Positions 1-6,682 of a stretch of 8,086 nucleotides of DNA are shown here, one piece after another. Position numbers and translations under genes: made by a program. Source of the DNA: Bacillota bacterium. GTDB taxonomy: Bacteria > Bacillota > Clostridia > Oscillospirales > Ruminococcaceae. The DNA is taken from the NCBI GenBank assembly GCA_023394255.1, contig JAEXAZ010000025.1, positions 1 through 8,086 on the forward strand. Reading direction: 5' to 3'. The notes beneath the pieces were generated by a model. The model was not told where the DNA came from. It was given only the letters and a program-made list of their open reading frames with translations, and made no database searches. How positions within the stretch are numbered: position 1 is the stretch's first letter; every line of letters begins with the position of its first letter.

Positions 1-307
1 CCTCTTTATCGAGCGAATTTTGCAGGTTCATCTCGATATCGCCCGCCGCTTCTTCCAGCACAGCAAGCGACACCGGCCGTTTTTCGCAGGCACGTACCAT
101 CCCACGCAACAGTTTTCCGGAATCGAACGCCTCCCTTGATCTGTCTTTTTTGATTACGACAAGAGGCGTGGTTTCAATAATTTCATAGGTCGTAAACCGC
201 CGTTCACACTTCAGGCATTCGCGGCGTCTTCGTATGCGTTCGGATTCGTCGGTCGGTCGGGAGTCTATCACTTTGCTTTCCACATAACCACAAAACGGGC
301 ACTTCAT
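1..307 (-). CDS. nrdR: Transcriptional repressor NrdR, partial (3' end beyond window)
   Basis: NrdR is a cytosolic repressor that binds NrdR boxes upstream of ribonucleotide reductase operons and senses ATP/dATP. The visible 102 residues start with MKCPFCGYVESKVIDSR. They carry the zinc ribbon, with cysteine pairs C3/C6 and C31/C34, and the basic stretch RIRRRREC at about residues 24-31. From about residue 49 the ATP-cone follows (PLVVIKKDRSREAFDSGKL, then RACEKRPVS). The family is about 150 residues long, so roughly the last third lies left of base 1. The ATG at 305-307 is preceded by AGGGGA about 8 bases upstream, and the protein begins exactly where the family does. It has its own promoter (349-377). 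No ribonucleotide reductase gene or obvious NrdR target is visible here. The identification is very secure. Confidence 0.97.
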   Translation of the reverse strand, partial: MKCPFCGYVESKVIDSRPTDESERIRRRRECLKCERRFTTYEIIETTPLVVIKKDRSREAFDSGKLLRGMVRACEKRPVSLAVLEEAAGDIEMNLQNSLDKE

Positions 308-348
308 TTTTGATTCCCCTTTAATCTCGGTAATCTTTCCTGCGTTTC

Positions 349-377
349 ATCATAGCATGATTTTTTCCTTATGACAA
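349..377 (-). promoter_or_regulatory. Promoter of nrdR (sigma-A type, extended -10)
   Basis: On the minus strand, TTGTCA (377-372) and TATGAT (354-349) are separated by exactly 17 bases. A TGC directly before the -10 gives an extended -10 element. Transcription would start near 342, about 35 bases upstream of the nrdR ATG. The -35 box begins only about 8 bases past the stop codon of the isomerase gene, and no terminator lies between them, so read-through from that gene is also possible. Confidence 0.75.
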
Positions 378-384
378 GGGAATT

Positions 385-1173
385 CTATGCGCCGGCAGTG
401 CGGACCGCTTCAAAAAGATACTGATAACTGTCCTCAAGTTCATAGTAGTCGCCGTAATTATCCCGGTAGACCTCCAACACAAGGCCGCCGTCATACCCAT
501 ACCGCTTTAAGCCTGCGATAAGACCTGCAAGGTTCAGAATCCCTTTTCCGACCGGCAGGCAGTCATGGTCCTCATCATGGTCGCTGATATGCAGATGAAT
601 AATCCTGTCCCCCATTGCATCCAGCATTTGCGCAACCGGATAGCCGGCGCGTACGCATTGCTTTGTATCAAGTACAAACCGCGCGCCTGGGAGGGCGTTT
701 GCCATTGCGGTAAAAAACGCAGGGCAATAGCTGGCACACCTGGGGACATTTTCCTGCGCCACAGTGATCCCCATCGACCTTCCCGTCTCCGCCAGCTCTC
801 CAAACATCTCAAAATAGCGGCTATATGGCTTTGTAGCTTCACGACGGTCGCCGTGCAGTACAAAAATTTTGGCGCCAAGCATATTTGCAGCATGAAAATA
901 ACGCTTATACAGTTCGAGCCCGTCCAAAGTCCTTCTACGGTATTCCGTAAAAAAAAGAAGCGGTTCAAGACCGGAAGTGAAAGGATGCACGGACAGAATT
1001 CTGGTCCCGCTGCGGTCGGCAACCATTTTCAGCTGTCTCGTGAATCCGTCTTCCAGTTCGCTTGGCGCATTAAAAAAAATTTCCGCTGCCTGCGCACCGA
1101 ACGCGGATATGCGGGCAAGCGCCCGTTCTGTCAGTTCCGGATAAAAACAAGCGGTGGAAACCCCTGCCAACAT
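385..1173 (-). CDS. Sugar phosphate isomerase/epimerase-like TIM barrel protein
   Basis: This 262-residue cytosolic protein has the layout of the xylose isomerase-like/AP endonuclease family 2 TIM barrels, which isomerise or epimerise sugars and related polyols or keto acids using a divalent metal. Sequence support comes from strand-end motifs in the expected order: SVHPF (H63), FVLHGD (H107), VAQENV (E141), FVLDTKQ (D169), IIHLHISDHD (H195) and LVLEVYRDNY (E234). E141, D169, H195 and E234 would be the metal ligands. The length is normal for the family. The ATG at 1171-1173 is chosen because AAAAGGAG (1189-1182) sits 8 bases upstream. The gene follows the secF terminator, so it needs its own promoter, but I see only weak candidates in 1190-1243. 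No sugar kinase, transporter or regulator is adjacent, so the substrate cannot be inferred. An endonuclease IV role is unlikely given the size and motifs. Confidence 0.85.
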   Translation of the reverse strand: MLAGVSTACFYPELTERALARISAFGAQAAEIFFNAPSELEDGFTRQLKMVADRSGTRILSVHPFTSGLEPLLFFTEYRRRTLDGLELYKRYFHAANMLGAKIFVLHGDRREATKPYSRYFEMFGELAETGRSMGITVAQENVPRCASYCPAFFTAMANALPGARFVLDTKQCVRAGYPVAQMLDAMGDRIIHLHISDHDEDHDCLPVGKGILNLAGLIAGLKRYGYDGGLVLEVYRDNYGDYYELEDSYQYLFEAVRTAGA

Positions 1174-1243
1174 AACCTCTACTCCTTTTGATCGTTATTT
1201 ACAATTTATGATTCCCGAAAAACAGCAAGAACCTTTTTGATCA

Positions 1244-1278
1244 AAACTGAGCCGCCGGTATTACCGGCGGCTCAGTTT
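1244..1278 (-). terminator. Intrinsic terminator after secF
   Basis: A perfect inverted repeat has 17-base arms, AAACTGAGCCGCCGGTA (1244-1260) and its complement (1262-1278), around a single central base. The folded form is a long GC-rich stem with a short loop. On the minus strand it ends in TTTT (1246-1243). It begins 13 bases after the secF stop codon and so closes the secDF unit. The symmetrical arms might also stop plus-strand transcription. Confidence 0.88.
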
Positions 1279-1291
1279 CAGTATCTCATCC

Positions 1292-2212
1292 TTATCTGGC
1301 CTTTTTTGCTGCTTTATGATCCTGCCAGGTTACCCACAGCGGGCCGGCAATGCAGATGGAAGAATATGCGCCTGCAATCATACCGACCAGCATCGGGAAC
1401 GCAAACGTAATGATAGACTCCACATGGGACAGTAATGCAACAACGCAGACTGCGGCAAGCGCCAGCACAGTGGAAATCGTTGTATTGACGGATCTGGTAA
1501 GCGATTGATTAACGGAAGTATTCACCAGCTCATCCAGAGTCGTCTTGGCCCCCATTAAGCGCTTGTTTTCACGGATACGGTCATAGACGACAACCGTTGC
1601 GTTAATCGAATAACCCAGAATTGTCAAAGCTACCGCAATAAAGTTCTGGCTGATTGGGATGCGGAAAAACACAAACACCGCAAACACAAACATCACATCA
1701 TGCAGCAGCGCGCACACCGAGAACACACCCGCTGACCAGCCTCCGATTTTGCGGAAGCGGAACGCGATGTAGATAATCATCAGCAAAGCCGCAGCAGCAA
1801 CCGCCACCACACATTTGATAAAGAAATCATGCCCGATCGCGGGATCGACATTGTTTGTGGAAATTACCTGCACATTCTGATCCGCATAGTTCTCCTGAAG
1901 AGCGGCCGTAATCTCCTCCTGCTTTTCAGGGGTAATTCCCTCTTTCGAAGAAAGCGTGGCAACATAGTTGACTTTGCCGGTTTCCACATTCTCCTGTTCC
2001 TGCAGGGAAATGCTCTGTCCCAGGCTGTTTTCAATCACAGACTGGAAATCCGCTTTTTGGATTTCGCCATCAAACGAATAGGTTACCAAAGAACCGCCGC
2101 GAAACTCAATATCCAGTTCAACTCCAAAAATCAGCGCAACCAGCAAGGTGACGATGATAATTGTAGACGAGATAGTAAACCAGATCTTTTTACGTCCTAC
2201 AATATTAATCAT
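1292..2212 (-). CDS. secF: Protein translocase subunit SecF
   Basis: SecF pairs with SecD in the cytoplasmic membrane. The complex uses proton-motive force to complete export of proteins through SecYEG. The 306 residues give the standard layout: TM1 (about 12-30), the signature VELDIEFRGGSLV (31-43), an extracytoplasmic P1 domain to about 128, then five closely packed helices from about 131 to 295, and a basic tail. The TM4 signature reads GYSINATVVVYDRIREN (200-216). Most SecF proteins I know have Asp where this one has Ala205 (GCA codon). The conserved Arg in SLTRSVNTT (R240) is present. I chose the ATG at 2210-2212 because GGGGGTG lies a normal distance upstream. An in-frame GTG at 2219-2221 would add three residues but overlaps that site. 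The gene overlaps the 3' end of secD by 8 bases (ATGATTAA), which implies translational coupling. Confidence 0.96.
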   Translation of the reverse strand: MINIVGRKKIWFTISSTIIIVTLLVALIFGVELDIEFRGGSLVTYSFDGEIQKADFQSVIENSLGQSISLQEQENVETGKVNYVATLSSKEGITPEKQEEITAALQENYADQNVQVISTNNVDPAIGHDFFIKCVVAVAAAALLMIIYIAFRFRKIGGWSAGVFSVCALLHDVMFVFAVFVFFRIPISQNFIAVALTILGYSINATVVVYDRIRENKRLMGAKTTLDELVNTSVNQSLTRSVNTTISTVLALAAVCVVALLSHVESIITFAFPMLVGMIAGAYSSICIAGPLWVTWQDHKAAKKAR

Positions 2213-3563
2213 TTTTAGCACCCCCGTACAGCCACGCCTTCTTGAGCGGCTTAAACTTGGAGACCGATTTCAGCATCAGCCGGGAAGCCGTAACCCCCAT
2301 CAGGAAGTTAAAGATAACGCCCACGATCAGCGTAAAGCCGAAAGAATAGATTGCGCCGGTCGCAGAAGGCCCGAACCATCTGAAGATGGCTGTGAACATT
2401 CTCGCGAACACCGATCCCGGAGGTCCGAACGCGCCCATCAGAACTGCCGCAACAAGCACCATGGTGATGTTACCGTCAAAGATTGCGGAAAAAGTCCTGT
2501 GGAAACCGGAATCAATGGCCCCGTCGAGTGTTTTGCCGACCTTCAGCTCTTCTTTGATACGCTCGGAAGTAATCACGTTGGCGTCAACGCCCATCCCGAT
2601 TGACAGGATAATACCCGCAATACCGGGCAGGGTCAGCGTAAACGACGGGATATTCGGGAAGAATCCGGAAACGCAGGCGATCGAGCCCGCAATCTGGCCA
2701 ACCAGCGCGATACAGGCAACGATACCGGGAATCCGGTACACAGCAATAATGAAAATGGCAACAAGTGCAAACGCGATCATTCCCGCCGTTACCATTGCGT
2801 CGCGCGCACCGAGACCCAGTGTCGGAGACAGGGAGCTGAAGTTCTCTGTCTGAAGTTTAAACGGCAGCGCGCCGCCGTTAATCTTATCCGCAAGGGATTT
2901 TGCCTCATCCGCGGTAAACCTGCCGGTAATCTGTGCTTCGCCGTTCGGAATCTGAGAGTTGACAGTCGGAGCGGAAATCATGGTATCGTCCATCCAGATG
3001 GAAATCTGCTGGCCGATCAGGCGGCCTGTTGCCTCCGAAAAAGCTTCTGCGCCGTCCTTGTTCAGCTTCAGGGAAACTGCGTACTCGCCGTTCTCGGAGT
3101 TTACGACGGCAGTCGCGGATTCCACCTGCCTGCCTTCCAGAATGGTGGGCCCGTCCTGATTTTCACGGAACGTAAGCAGAGCGGTTTCGCCCAGCTCCTT
3201 TACGGCGCTTTCGGGGTTAAAATTCGTTTCATCCGCTTTCCACGGGAAACGGACAATAATTCTGTCCTTGTTGTAATCGGTATAAACTTCGGAATCCGTG
3301 ATGTTCTGGGAAACCAGCCTCACCTTGATTATGGATTCAGCCGCGGCCATTTCGTCATCGGTGGCATCATATCCTTCCGGCGGGCTGAACGTTACATCGA
3401 CGCCTCCCCGGATGTCAATTCCCCAGCGGATGTCCCCCGCGCCCTTGATGTATGTCGTAGTGACATCCCCGTAGGACGCGTACAGTCCGAAGAATGACAG
3501 CGCTGTCAGCGCGATGATTAATGCCAAAATGACAAAAAACATCGACTTGCCAACTTTTTTCAT
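2205..3563 (-). CDS. secD: Protein translocase subunit SecD
   Basis: SecD is the partner of SecF in the SecDF export motor of the cytoplasmic membrane. The 452 residues show TM1 (about 8-29), the conserved WGIDIRGGVDVTF (47-59) and a large extracytoplasmic region. TM2-TM6 run from about 255 to 430, including the hallmark SIGMGVDANVITSERIKEEL (321-340). D327 in that motif corresponds to the family's essential membrane aspartate and is intact. The length fits stand-alone SecD of Clostridia, and the protein is not fused to SecF. The segment between TM5 and TM6 (about 377-402, with PPGSVFARMF and FRWFGPS) looks longer than in E. coli or Bacillus SecD from memory. The ATG at 3561-3563 has AAGGAGGA (3578-3571) 7 bases upstream. 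It is transcribed with secF from the promoter at 3695-3723. No yajC is adjacent within the window. Confidence 0.97.
   Translation of the reverse strand: MKKVGKSMFFVILALIIALTALSFFGLYASYGDVTTTYIKGAGDIRWGIDIRGGVDVTFSPPEGYDATDDEMAAAESIIKVRLVSQNITDSEVYTDYNKDRIIVRFPWKADETNFNPESAVKELGETALLTFRENQDGPTILEGRQVESATAVVNSENGEYAVSLKLNKDGAEAFSEATGRLIGQQISIWMDDTMISAPTVNSQIPNGEAQITGRFTADEAKSLADKINGGALPFKLQTENFSSLSPTLGLGARDAMVTAGMIAFALVAIFIIAVYRIPGIVACIALVGQIAGSIACVSGFFPNIPSFTLTLPGIAGIILSIGMGVDANVITSERIKEELKVGKTLDGAIDSGFHRTFSAIFDGNITMVLVAAVLMGAFGPPGSVFARMFTAIFRWFGPSATGAIYSFGFTLIVGVIFNFLMGVTASRLMLKSVSKFKPLKKAWLYGGAKND
2219..2225 (-). promoter_or_regulatory. Ribosome binding site deciding the secF start
   Basis: GGGGGTG on the minus strand, inside the last codons of secD, lies 6 bases from the ATG at 2212-2210. 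The alternative GTG start at 2221-2219 falls within this motif and would leave it no Shine-Dalgarno sequence of its own at usable spacing, so the ATG is preferred. Confidence 0.6.
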
Positions 3564-3604
3564 CTGTTTGTCCTCCTTGTAACCATATCTGCCAACACAG
3601 CCAG

Positions 3605-3638
3605 CAACCGCAGGTTTCCGAACCGTTTCCTGCGGTTG
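3605..3638 (-). other. Stem-loop in the secD 5' leader
   Basis: Perfect 10-base arms, CAACCGCAGG (3605-3614) and CCTGCGGTTG (3629-3638), enclose a 14-base loop. The structure lies between the predicted secD transcription start (near 3688) and its ribosome binding site (3578). The loop contains CGGTT, which could instead pair with AACCG of one arm, so a smaller competing hairpin is possible. No T-run follows on the minus strand, so it is not a standard terminator. It does not match a riboswitch class I recognise. Confidence 0.6.
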
Positions 3639-3694
3639 ACTATGGTTCTCTTTATGCCAAAGCGCACTGTTTTTCCCAATGCGGCACTTTTACA

Positions 3695-3723
3695 ATTATA
3701 TTGGAATCGACCCAAAAAGTCAA
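3695..3723 (-). promoter_or_regulatory. Promoter of secD-secF (near-consensus sigma-A)
   Basis: On the minus strand, TTGACT (3723-3718) and a perfect TATAAT (3700-3695) are separated by exactly 17 bases. This is the best promoter match in the window. Transcription would start near 3688, leaving an untranslated leader of about 125 bases before the secD ATG. Confidence 0.85.
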
Positions 3724-3773
3724 TCCATTTCTTGCTGAAACAAGACCCTGTCCTTTTTTGCCGAACCCGGCAA

Positions 3774-5213
3774 TTAAACGGACAGCTGAGCCCGTTCGCC
3801 AAGGATTTCCTGATTCGCCTCCAGCACAGGAGACACGAAATCGCGGATAAATTCATCCACCTGCTGGCTGCTGCGCCCGGTAAATCTGGCGGGGTCCAGG
3901 ATGGCCTCAATCTCGCCGCGTTCCAGCCCGAAAGCGGGGTCCGCGCAGATGCGGGAGATCAGGTCATTTTCGCCGCCTTCCTCTTTAACCACCTTCGCGG
4001 CGGCAATCGAATGGACGCGCAGGCGTTCGTGCAGGTCCTGCCGGTCGCCGCCCTTTTTGACGGCCTGCATCATGATATCCTCCGTCGCCATAAATGGAAG
4101 CTCCCGCATCACCCGCTGATGGATGATCTTCGGGTAAACCACAAGGCCGTCACAGACGTTGAGCATGATCTTTAAGATCGCGTCGGCGGCGAGGAACGCC
4201 TCCGCGACCGCGATGCGCTTATTCGCGCTGTCGTCCAGCGTCCGCTCGAACCACTGGGTCGCCGCGGTAAATTCCGGATTCAGGGAATTCACCATGATGT
4301 AACGGGACAGCGCGGTAATCCGCTCGCTGCGCATGGGGTTGCGCTTATACGGCATTGCCGAGGAACCGATCAGCTGCTTTTCAAACGGCTCTTCCATCTC
4401 CTTGAAGTTCGCAAGCAGCCGCAGGTCATTGGAGAACTTGCCGGCGCTCTGCGCGATCCCGGCCAGCACATTCACCACATAGCTGTCGACCTTGCGGGAA
4501 TAGGTCTGTCCGGATACCGGAACCACCGCCGAAAAGCCCATTTCCTTCGCAATATCTTCCTCCACCGCTTTGATTTTCGCGGTGTCCCCGTCAAACAGCT
4601 CCATAAAGCTGGCCTGCGTGCCGGTTGTCCCTTTGCTGCCGAGCAGTTTAAGCGAATCGATCCGGTGTTCAGCTTCCTCTAAATCCATCAGAAGTTCATT
4701 CAGCCACAAGGTGGCGCGTTTGCCGACAGTGGTCAGCTGCGCAGGCTGCAAATGGGTATAGGCAAGCGCGGGCATGTCCTTATAGCGGACGGCAAAATCC
4801 GCCAGAAGCGAGATGACATTGATTAGCTTTCTGCGGACGATGTTCAGGCCTTCCCGCATGATAATGATATCGGTATTGTCACCCACATAACAGCTGGTGG
4901 CGCCCAGATGGATGATCCCTTTCGCGTCGGGGCACTGCACCCCGTAAGCATACACATGGCTCATCACATCATGGCGGCATTCCTTTTCCCGCGCGGCCGC
5001 CACATCATAATTGATATCGTCGGCATGGGCCTCCAGCTGGGCGATCTGTTCCTCCGTAATCGGCAGGCCCTGCCGCTTCTCCGCCCTGGCGAGCGCAATC
5101 CAAAGCCTGCGCCACGTTTTAAATTTGTTGTCAGCCGAAAAGACATACTGCATCTCCTCGCTGGCATAACGCGTGCAAAACGGGCTTTCATACCTGTCAT
5201 GCATGTCACTCAT
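3774..5213 (-). CDS. purB: Adenylosuccinate lyase
   Basis: PurB is a cytosolic homotetrameric lyase of the fumarase/aspartase superfamily. It removes fumarate from SAICAR in de novo purine synthesis and from adenylosuccinate in AMP synthesis. The 479-residue product shows the superfamily regions in order: RHDVMSHVYAY with H81 (80-90), HLGATSCYVGDNTD (102-115), YTHLQPAQ with H154 (152-159), and the flexible signature loop GSSAMPYKRNPMRSER (283-298). All key residues appear present. The length agrees with the roughly 475-residue PurB typical of Clostridia, longer than that of Bacillus. I chose the ATG at 5211-5213 because GGAAAGG lies upstream at workable spacing and the protein starts like its family (MSDMHDRYESPF). 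The open frame extends to 5351, but that stretch runs through the promoter and the preceding terminator. No other pur genes are adjacent. Confidence 0.96.
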   Translation of the reverse strand: MSDMHDRYESPFCTRYASEEMQYVFSADNKFKTWRRLWIALARAEKRQGLPITEEQIAQLEAHADDINYDVAAAREKECRHDVMSHVYAYGVQCPDAKGIIHLGATSCYVGDNTDIIIMREGLNIVRRKLINVISLLADFAVRYKDMPALAYTHLQPAQLTTVGKRATLWLNELLMDLEEAEHRIDSLKLLGSKGTTGTQASFMELFDGDTAKIKAVEEDIAKEMGFSAVVPVSGQTYSRKVDSYVVNVLAGIAQSAGKFSNDLRLLANFKEMEEPFEKQLIGSSAMPYKRNPMRSERITALSRYIMVNSLNPEFTAATQWFERTLDDSANKRIAVAEAFLAADAILKIMLNVCDGLVVYPKIIHQRVMRELPFMATEDIMMQAVKKGGDRQDLHERLRVHSIAAAKVVKEEGGENDLISRICADPAFGLERGEIEAILDPARFTGRSSQQVDEFIRDFVSPVLEANQEILGERAQLSV

Positions 5214-5220
5214 CAAAATC

Positions 5221-5229
5221 AACCTTTCC
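5221..5229 (-). promoter_or_regulatory. Ribosome binding site deciding the purB start
   Basis: GGAAAGGTT on the minus strand places AAAGG 9 bases before the ATG at 5213-5211. The next ATG, three codons downstream (5204-5202), would be too far from it. Upstream in-frame ATGs lie at or before the predicted transcription start. Confidence 0.55.
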
Positions 5230-5230
5230 G

Positions 5231-5248
5231 CAGGGGCCGTCTCCCCTG
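5231..5248 (-). other. Small hairpin just upstream of the purB ribosome binding site
   Basis: CAGGGG (5231-5236) and CCCCTG (5243-5248) form a GC-rich 6-bp stem with a 6-base loop. It is adjacent to the weak ribosome binding site of purB, within the roughly 95-base leader. It could affect translation, but it does not match a purine riboswitch, which needs a three-way junction with conserved loops not seen here. Confidence 0.4.
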
Positions 5249-5314
5249 TCCTGCAAAAATCAGCCGCCGATGCCGTTGCAACCGGTGTTCCAACAGCTCT
5301 GTGCATATTTATAT

Positions 5315-5323
5315 AGTATAGCA
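5315..5323 (-). promoter_or_regulatory. Extended -10 promoter element of purB
   Basis: The minus strand reads TGCTATACT, an extended -10 (TG-N-TATAMT type), followed by AT-rich sequence. The region 17 bases further upstream (TTTCAA) is a poor -35, which fits an extended -10 promoter. The predicted start near 5308 gives a leader of about 95 bases. The TG of the element is the last part of the terminator arm of the preceding gene. Confidence 0.6.
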
Positions 5324-5363
5324 CAAAAGGCGGATGATTGAAACGCATCATCCGCCTTTTGTG
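5322..5363 (-). terminator. Intrinsic terminator after the aminotransferase gene
   Basis: Perfect 17-base arms, CACAAAAGGCGGATGAT (5322-5338) and its complement (5347-5363), surround an 8-base loop. On the minus strand the GC-rich core ATCATCCGCC is followed by TTTTGTG. The stem starts about 20 bases after the stop codon at 5384. On the plus strand the stem is flanked by TAAAAAAT, so it would be less effective in that direction. Confidence 0.85.
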
Positions 5364-5383
5364 TAAAAAATCCCAGATTTTCT

Positions 5384-6673
5384 TTACTTTTCAAGCAGCA
5401 GCTTTTCCACCGCCGCCAGTTCGGTGCACAGGCAAAGCAGCGCTACCGCCTGTTCCAGCTCGGGTACAGCCGGATAGGTCGGCGCAACGCGGATATTCCG
5501 GTCGCGCGGGTCAATCCCGTAAGGGAATGTCGCGCCGGCCGAAGTGAGCACAACGCCCGCGGATTTGCACAGGCCCACCACGCGCTTTGCGCATCCGTCC
5601 ATGACATCCAGCGAAATGAAATAGCCGCCCTTCGGGTTCACCCATTCGGCGATGCCTTTTCCGGCGAGCTCGCGTTCGAACGCGCCGAGCACCGTTTCAA
5701 ATTTCGGGCGGAGCAGTTGTGCCTGCCGGTCCATATGCGCTATAATGCCGTCAAGATTGCCGAAATACCGCGCATGCCGCAGCATATTGATTTTATCGAA
5801 TCCGATGGTTTGAATGCTCATCAGCTTTTTCATCCGCTGCATATTATCCGCAGAACACGCAAATGCGGCAACGCCGGCGCCGGCATAGGAAATCTTGGAG
5901 GTTGAGGCAAAAATCATGACTCTGTCCGGATCGCCGGCTTTTTTGCATTCGTCCAGAATATTAAGTACCTGGTCGCGGTCGTCGGGATAAAGGTCATGGA
6001 CGGCGTAAGCGTTATCCCACATGATCATGAAGTCCTTCGCCGCGGTTTTCATGCGCGCAAAACGGCGGACTGTTTCATCGGAGTAAGTAATGCCCTGGGG
6101 ATTGGAATATTTGGGAACACACCAGATTCCCTTAATGCTCTCATCGGATGCCACCAGCCGTTCCACCTGGTCCATATCGGGGCCTTCCGCGGTCATCTCG
6201 ACCGGGATCAACTCAAAGCCGAAACGCTCCGTGATCGCGAAATGGCGGTCATAACCCGGCGAAGGGCAAAGAAATTTTACCTGATCCAGCTTACACCACG
6301 GTGCAGCGCCTTTGCGCACGCCGTGCAGCATCATCTTGCCGACGGCGTCGTACATAATGGAAAGGCTGGAATTCCCGCAGACGAAAAGCTCGTCAAAGCT
6401 GACGCCCAGCATTTCACAGAAAATCGCCTTGCACTCCGGTATCCCGTCAAAATCCCCGTAGTTGCGACAATCGGAACCATCCGCCGATTTGAGGGAAGAT
6501 TGGGAATTGAGCGTATCCAGCATGCCGCCGATCAGATCAAGCTGATCCCCGGCGGGTTTCCCGCGGGACATATCAAGGGAAAGCCCCCTGCCCTTCCAGT
6601 CTTCATAGCGCCGCATCAGTTCGCGGTGCAGATGCTCAAGTTCAACGTGCGATAGTTCCGAATACTGTGACAT
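5384..6673 (-). CDS. PLP-dependent aminotransferase, MocR-like family; probable aspartate aminotransferase
   Basis: This 429-residue cytosolic enzyme is a fold-type I PLP aminotransferase. Its opening LSLDMSRGKPAGDQLDL (31-47) and NYGDFDGIPECKAIF (71-85) are typical of the family Pfam calls Aminotran_MocR. That family includes the aspartate aminotransferase characterised from Corynebacterium glutamicum. Cofactor and substrate residues are visible: the CGNSSLS turn (99-105), N191 in KYSNPQG, D220 and Y223 in MWDNAY, Schiff-base lysine K260 in FASTSKISYAGAG, and carboxylate-binding R395 in NIRVAP. It lacks the DNA-binding domain of true MocR regulators. The ATG at 6671-6673 follows GGGGG at 9-base spacing and fits the family start. 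The open frame extends to 6748 without a better site. Conversion of aspartate and 2-oxoglutarate to oxaloacetate and glutamate is inferred from family. Other amino acid substrates are possible. Confidence 0.9.
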   Translation of the reverse strand: MSQYSELSHVELEHLHRELMRRYEDWKGRGLSLDMSRGKPAGDQLDLIGGMLDTLNSQSSLKSADGSDCRNYGDFDGIPECKAIFCEMLGVSFDELFVCGNSSLSIMYDAVGKMMLHGVRKGAAPWCKLDQVKFLCPSPGYDRHFAITERFGFELIPVEMTAEGPDMDQVERLVASDESIKGIWCVPKYSNPQGITYSDETVRRFARMKTAAKDFMIMWDNAYAVHDLYPDDRDQVLNILDECKKAGDPDRVMIFASTSKISYAGAGVAAFACSADNMQRMKKLMSIQTIGFDKINMLRHARYFGNLDGIIAHMDRQAQLLRPKFETVLGAFERELAGKGIAEWVNPKGGYFISLDVMDGCAKRVVGLCKSAGVVLTSAGATFPYGIDPRDRNIRVAPTYPAVPELEQAVALLCLCTELAAVEKLLLEK

Positions 6674-6682
6674 AGGTTGATA

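Noticed and set aside
365..378. Short CCTT/AAGG hairpin after the isomerase stop codon as a terminator
   Set aside because: It has only four base pairs and is followed by As on the minus strand. The same bases form the -35 region of the nrdR promoter.
565..1191. Plus-strand open frame of 208 codons opposite the isomerase gene
   Set aside because: It lies antisense to a well supported gene, has no recognisable family character and no convincing ribosome binding site. It is a by-product of the codon use on the other strand.
3758..3773. Hairpin TTGCCG/CGGCAA directly after the purB stop codon as a terminator
   Set aside because: The 6-bp stem is followed on the minus strand by As, not Ts, so it is not a standard intrinsic terminator. 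purB may read through into secD or end by another mechanism.
5214..5351. N-terminal extension of PurB by 46 residues
   Set aside because: The stretch overlaps the purB promoter and the preceding terminator, lacks a ribosome binding site, and does not resemble the N-terminus of the family.
5996..6655. Plus-strand open frame of 219 codons opposite the aminotransferase gene
   Set aside because: It lies entirely within a confident minus-strand gene, and its translation does not resemble a protein family. It is a shadow frame.
5384..6673. A MocR-type transcription factor
   Set aside because: The family name suggests a regulator, but the protein starts directly with the aminotransferase domain and has no winged-helix DNA-binding region.
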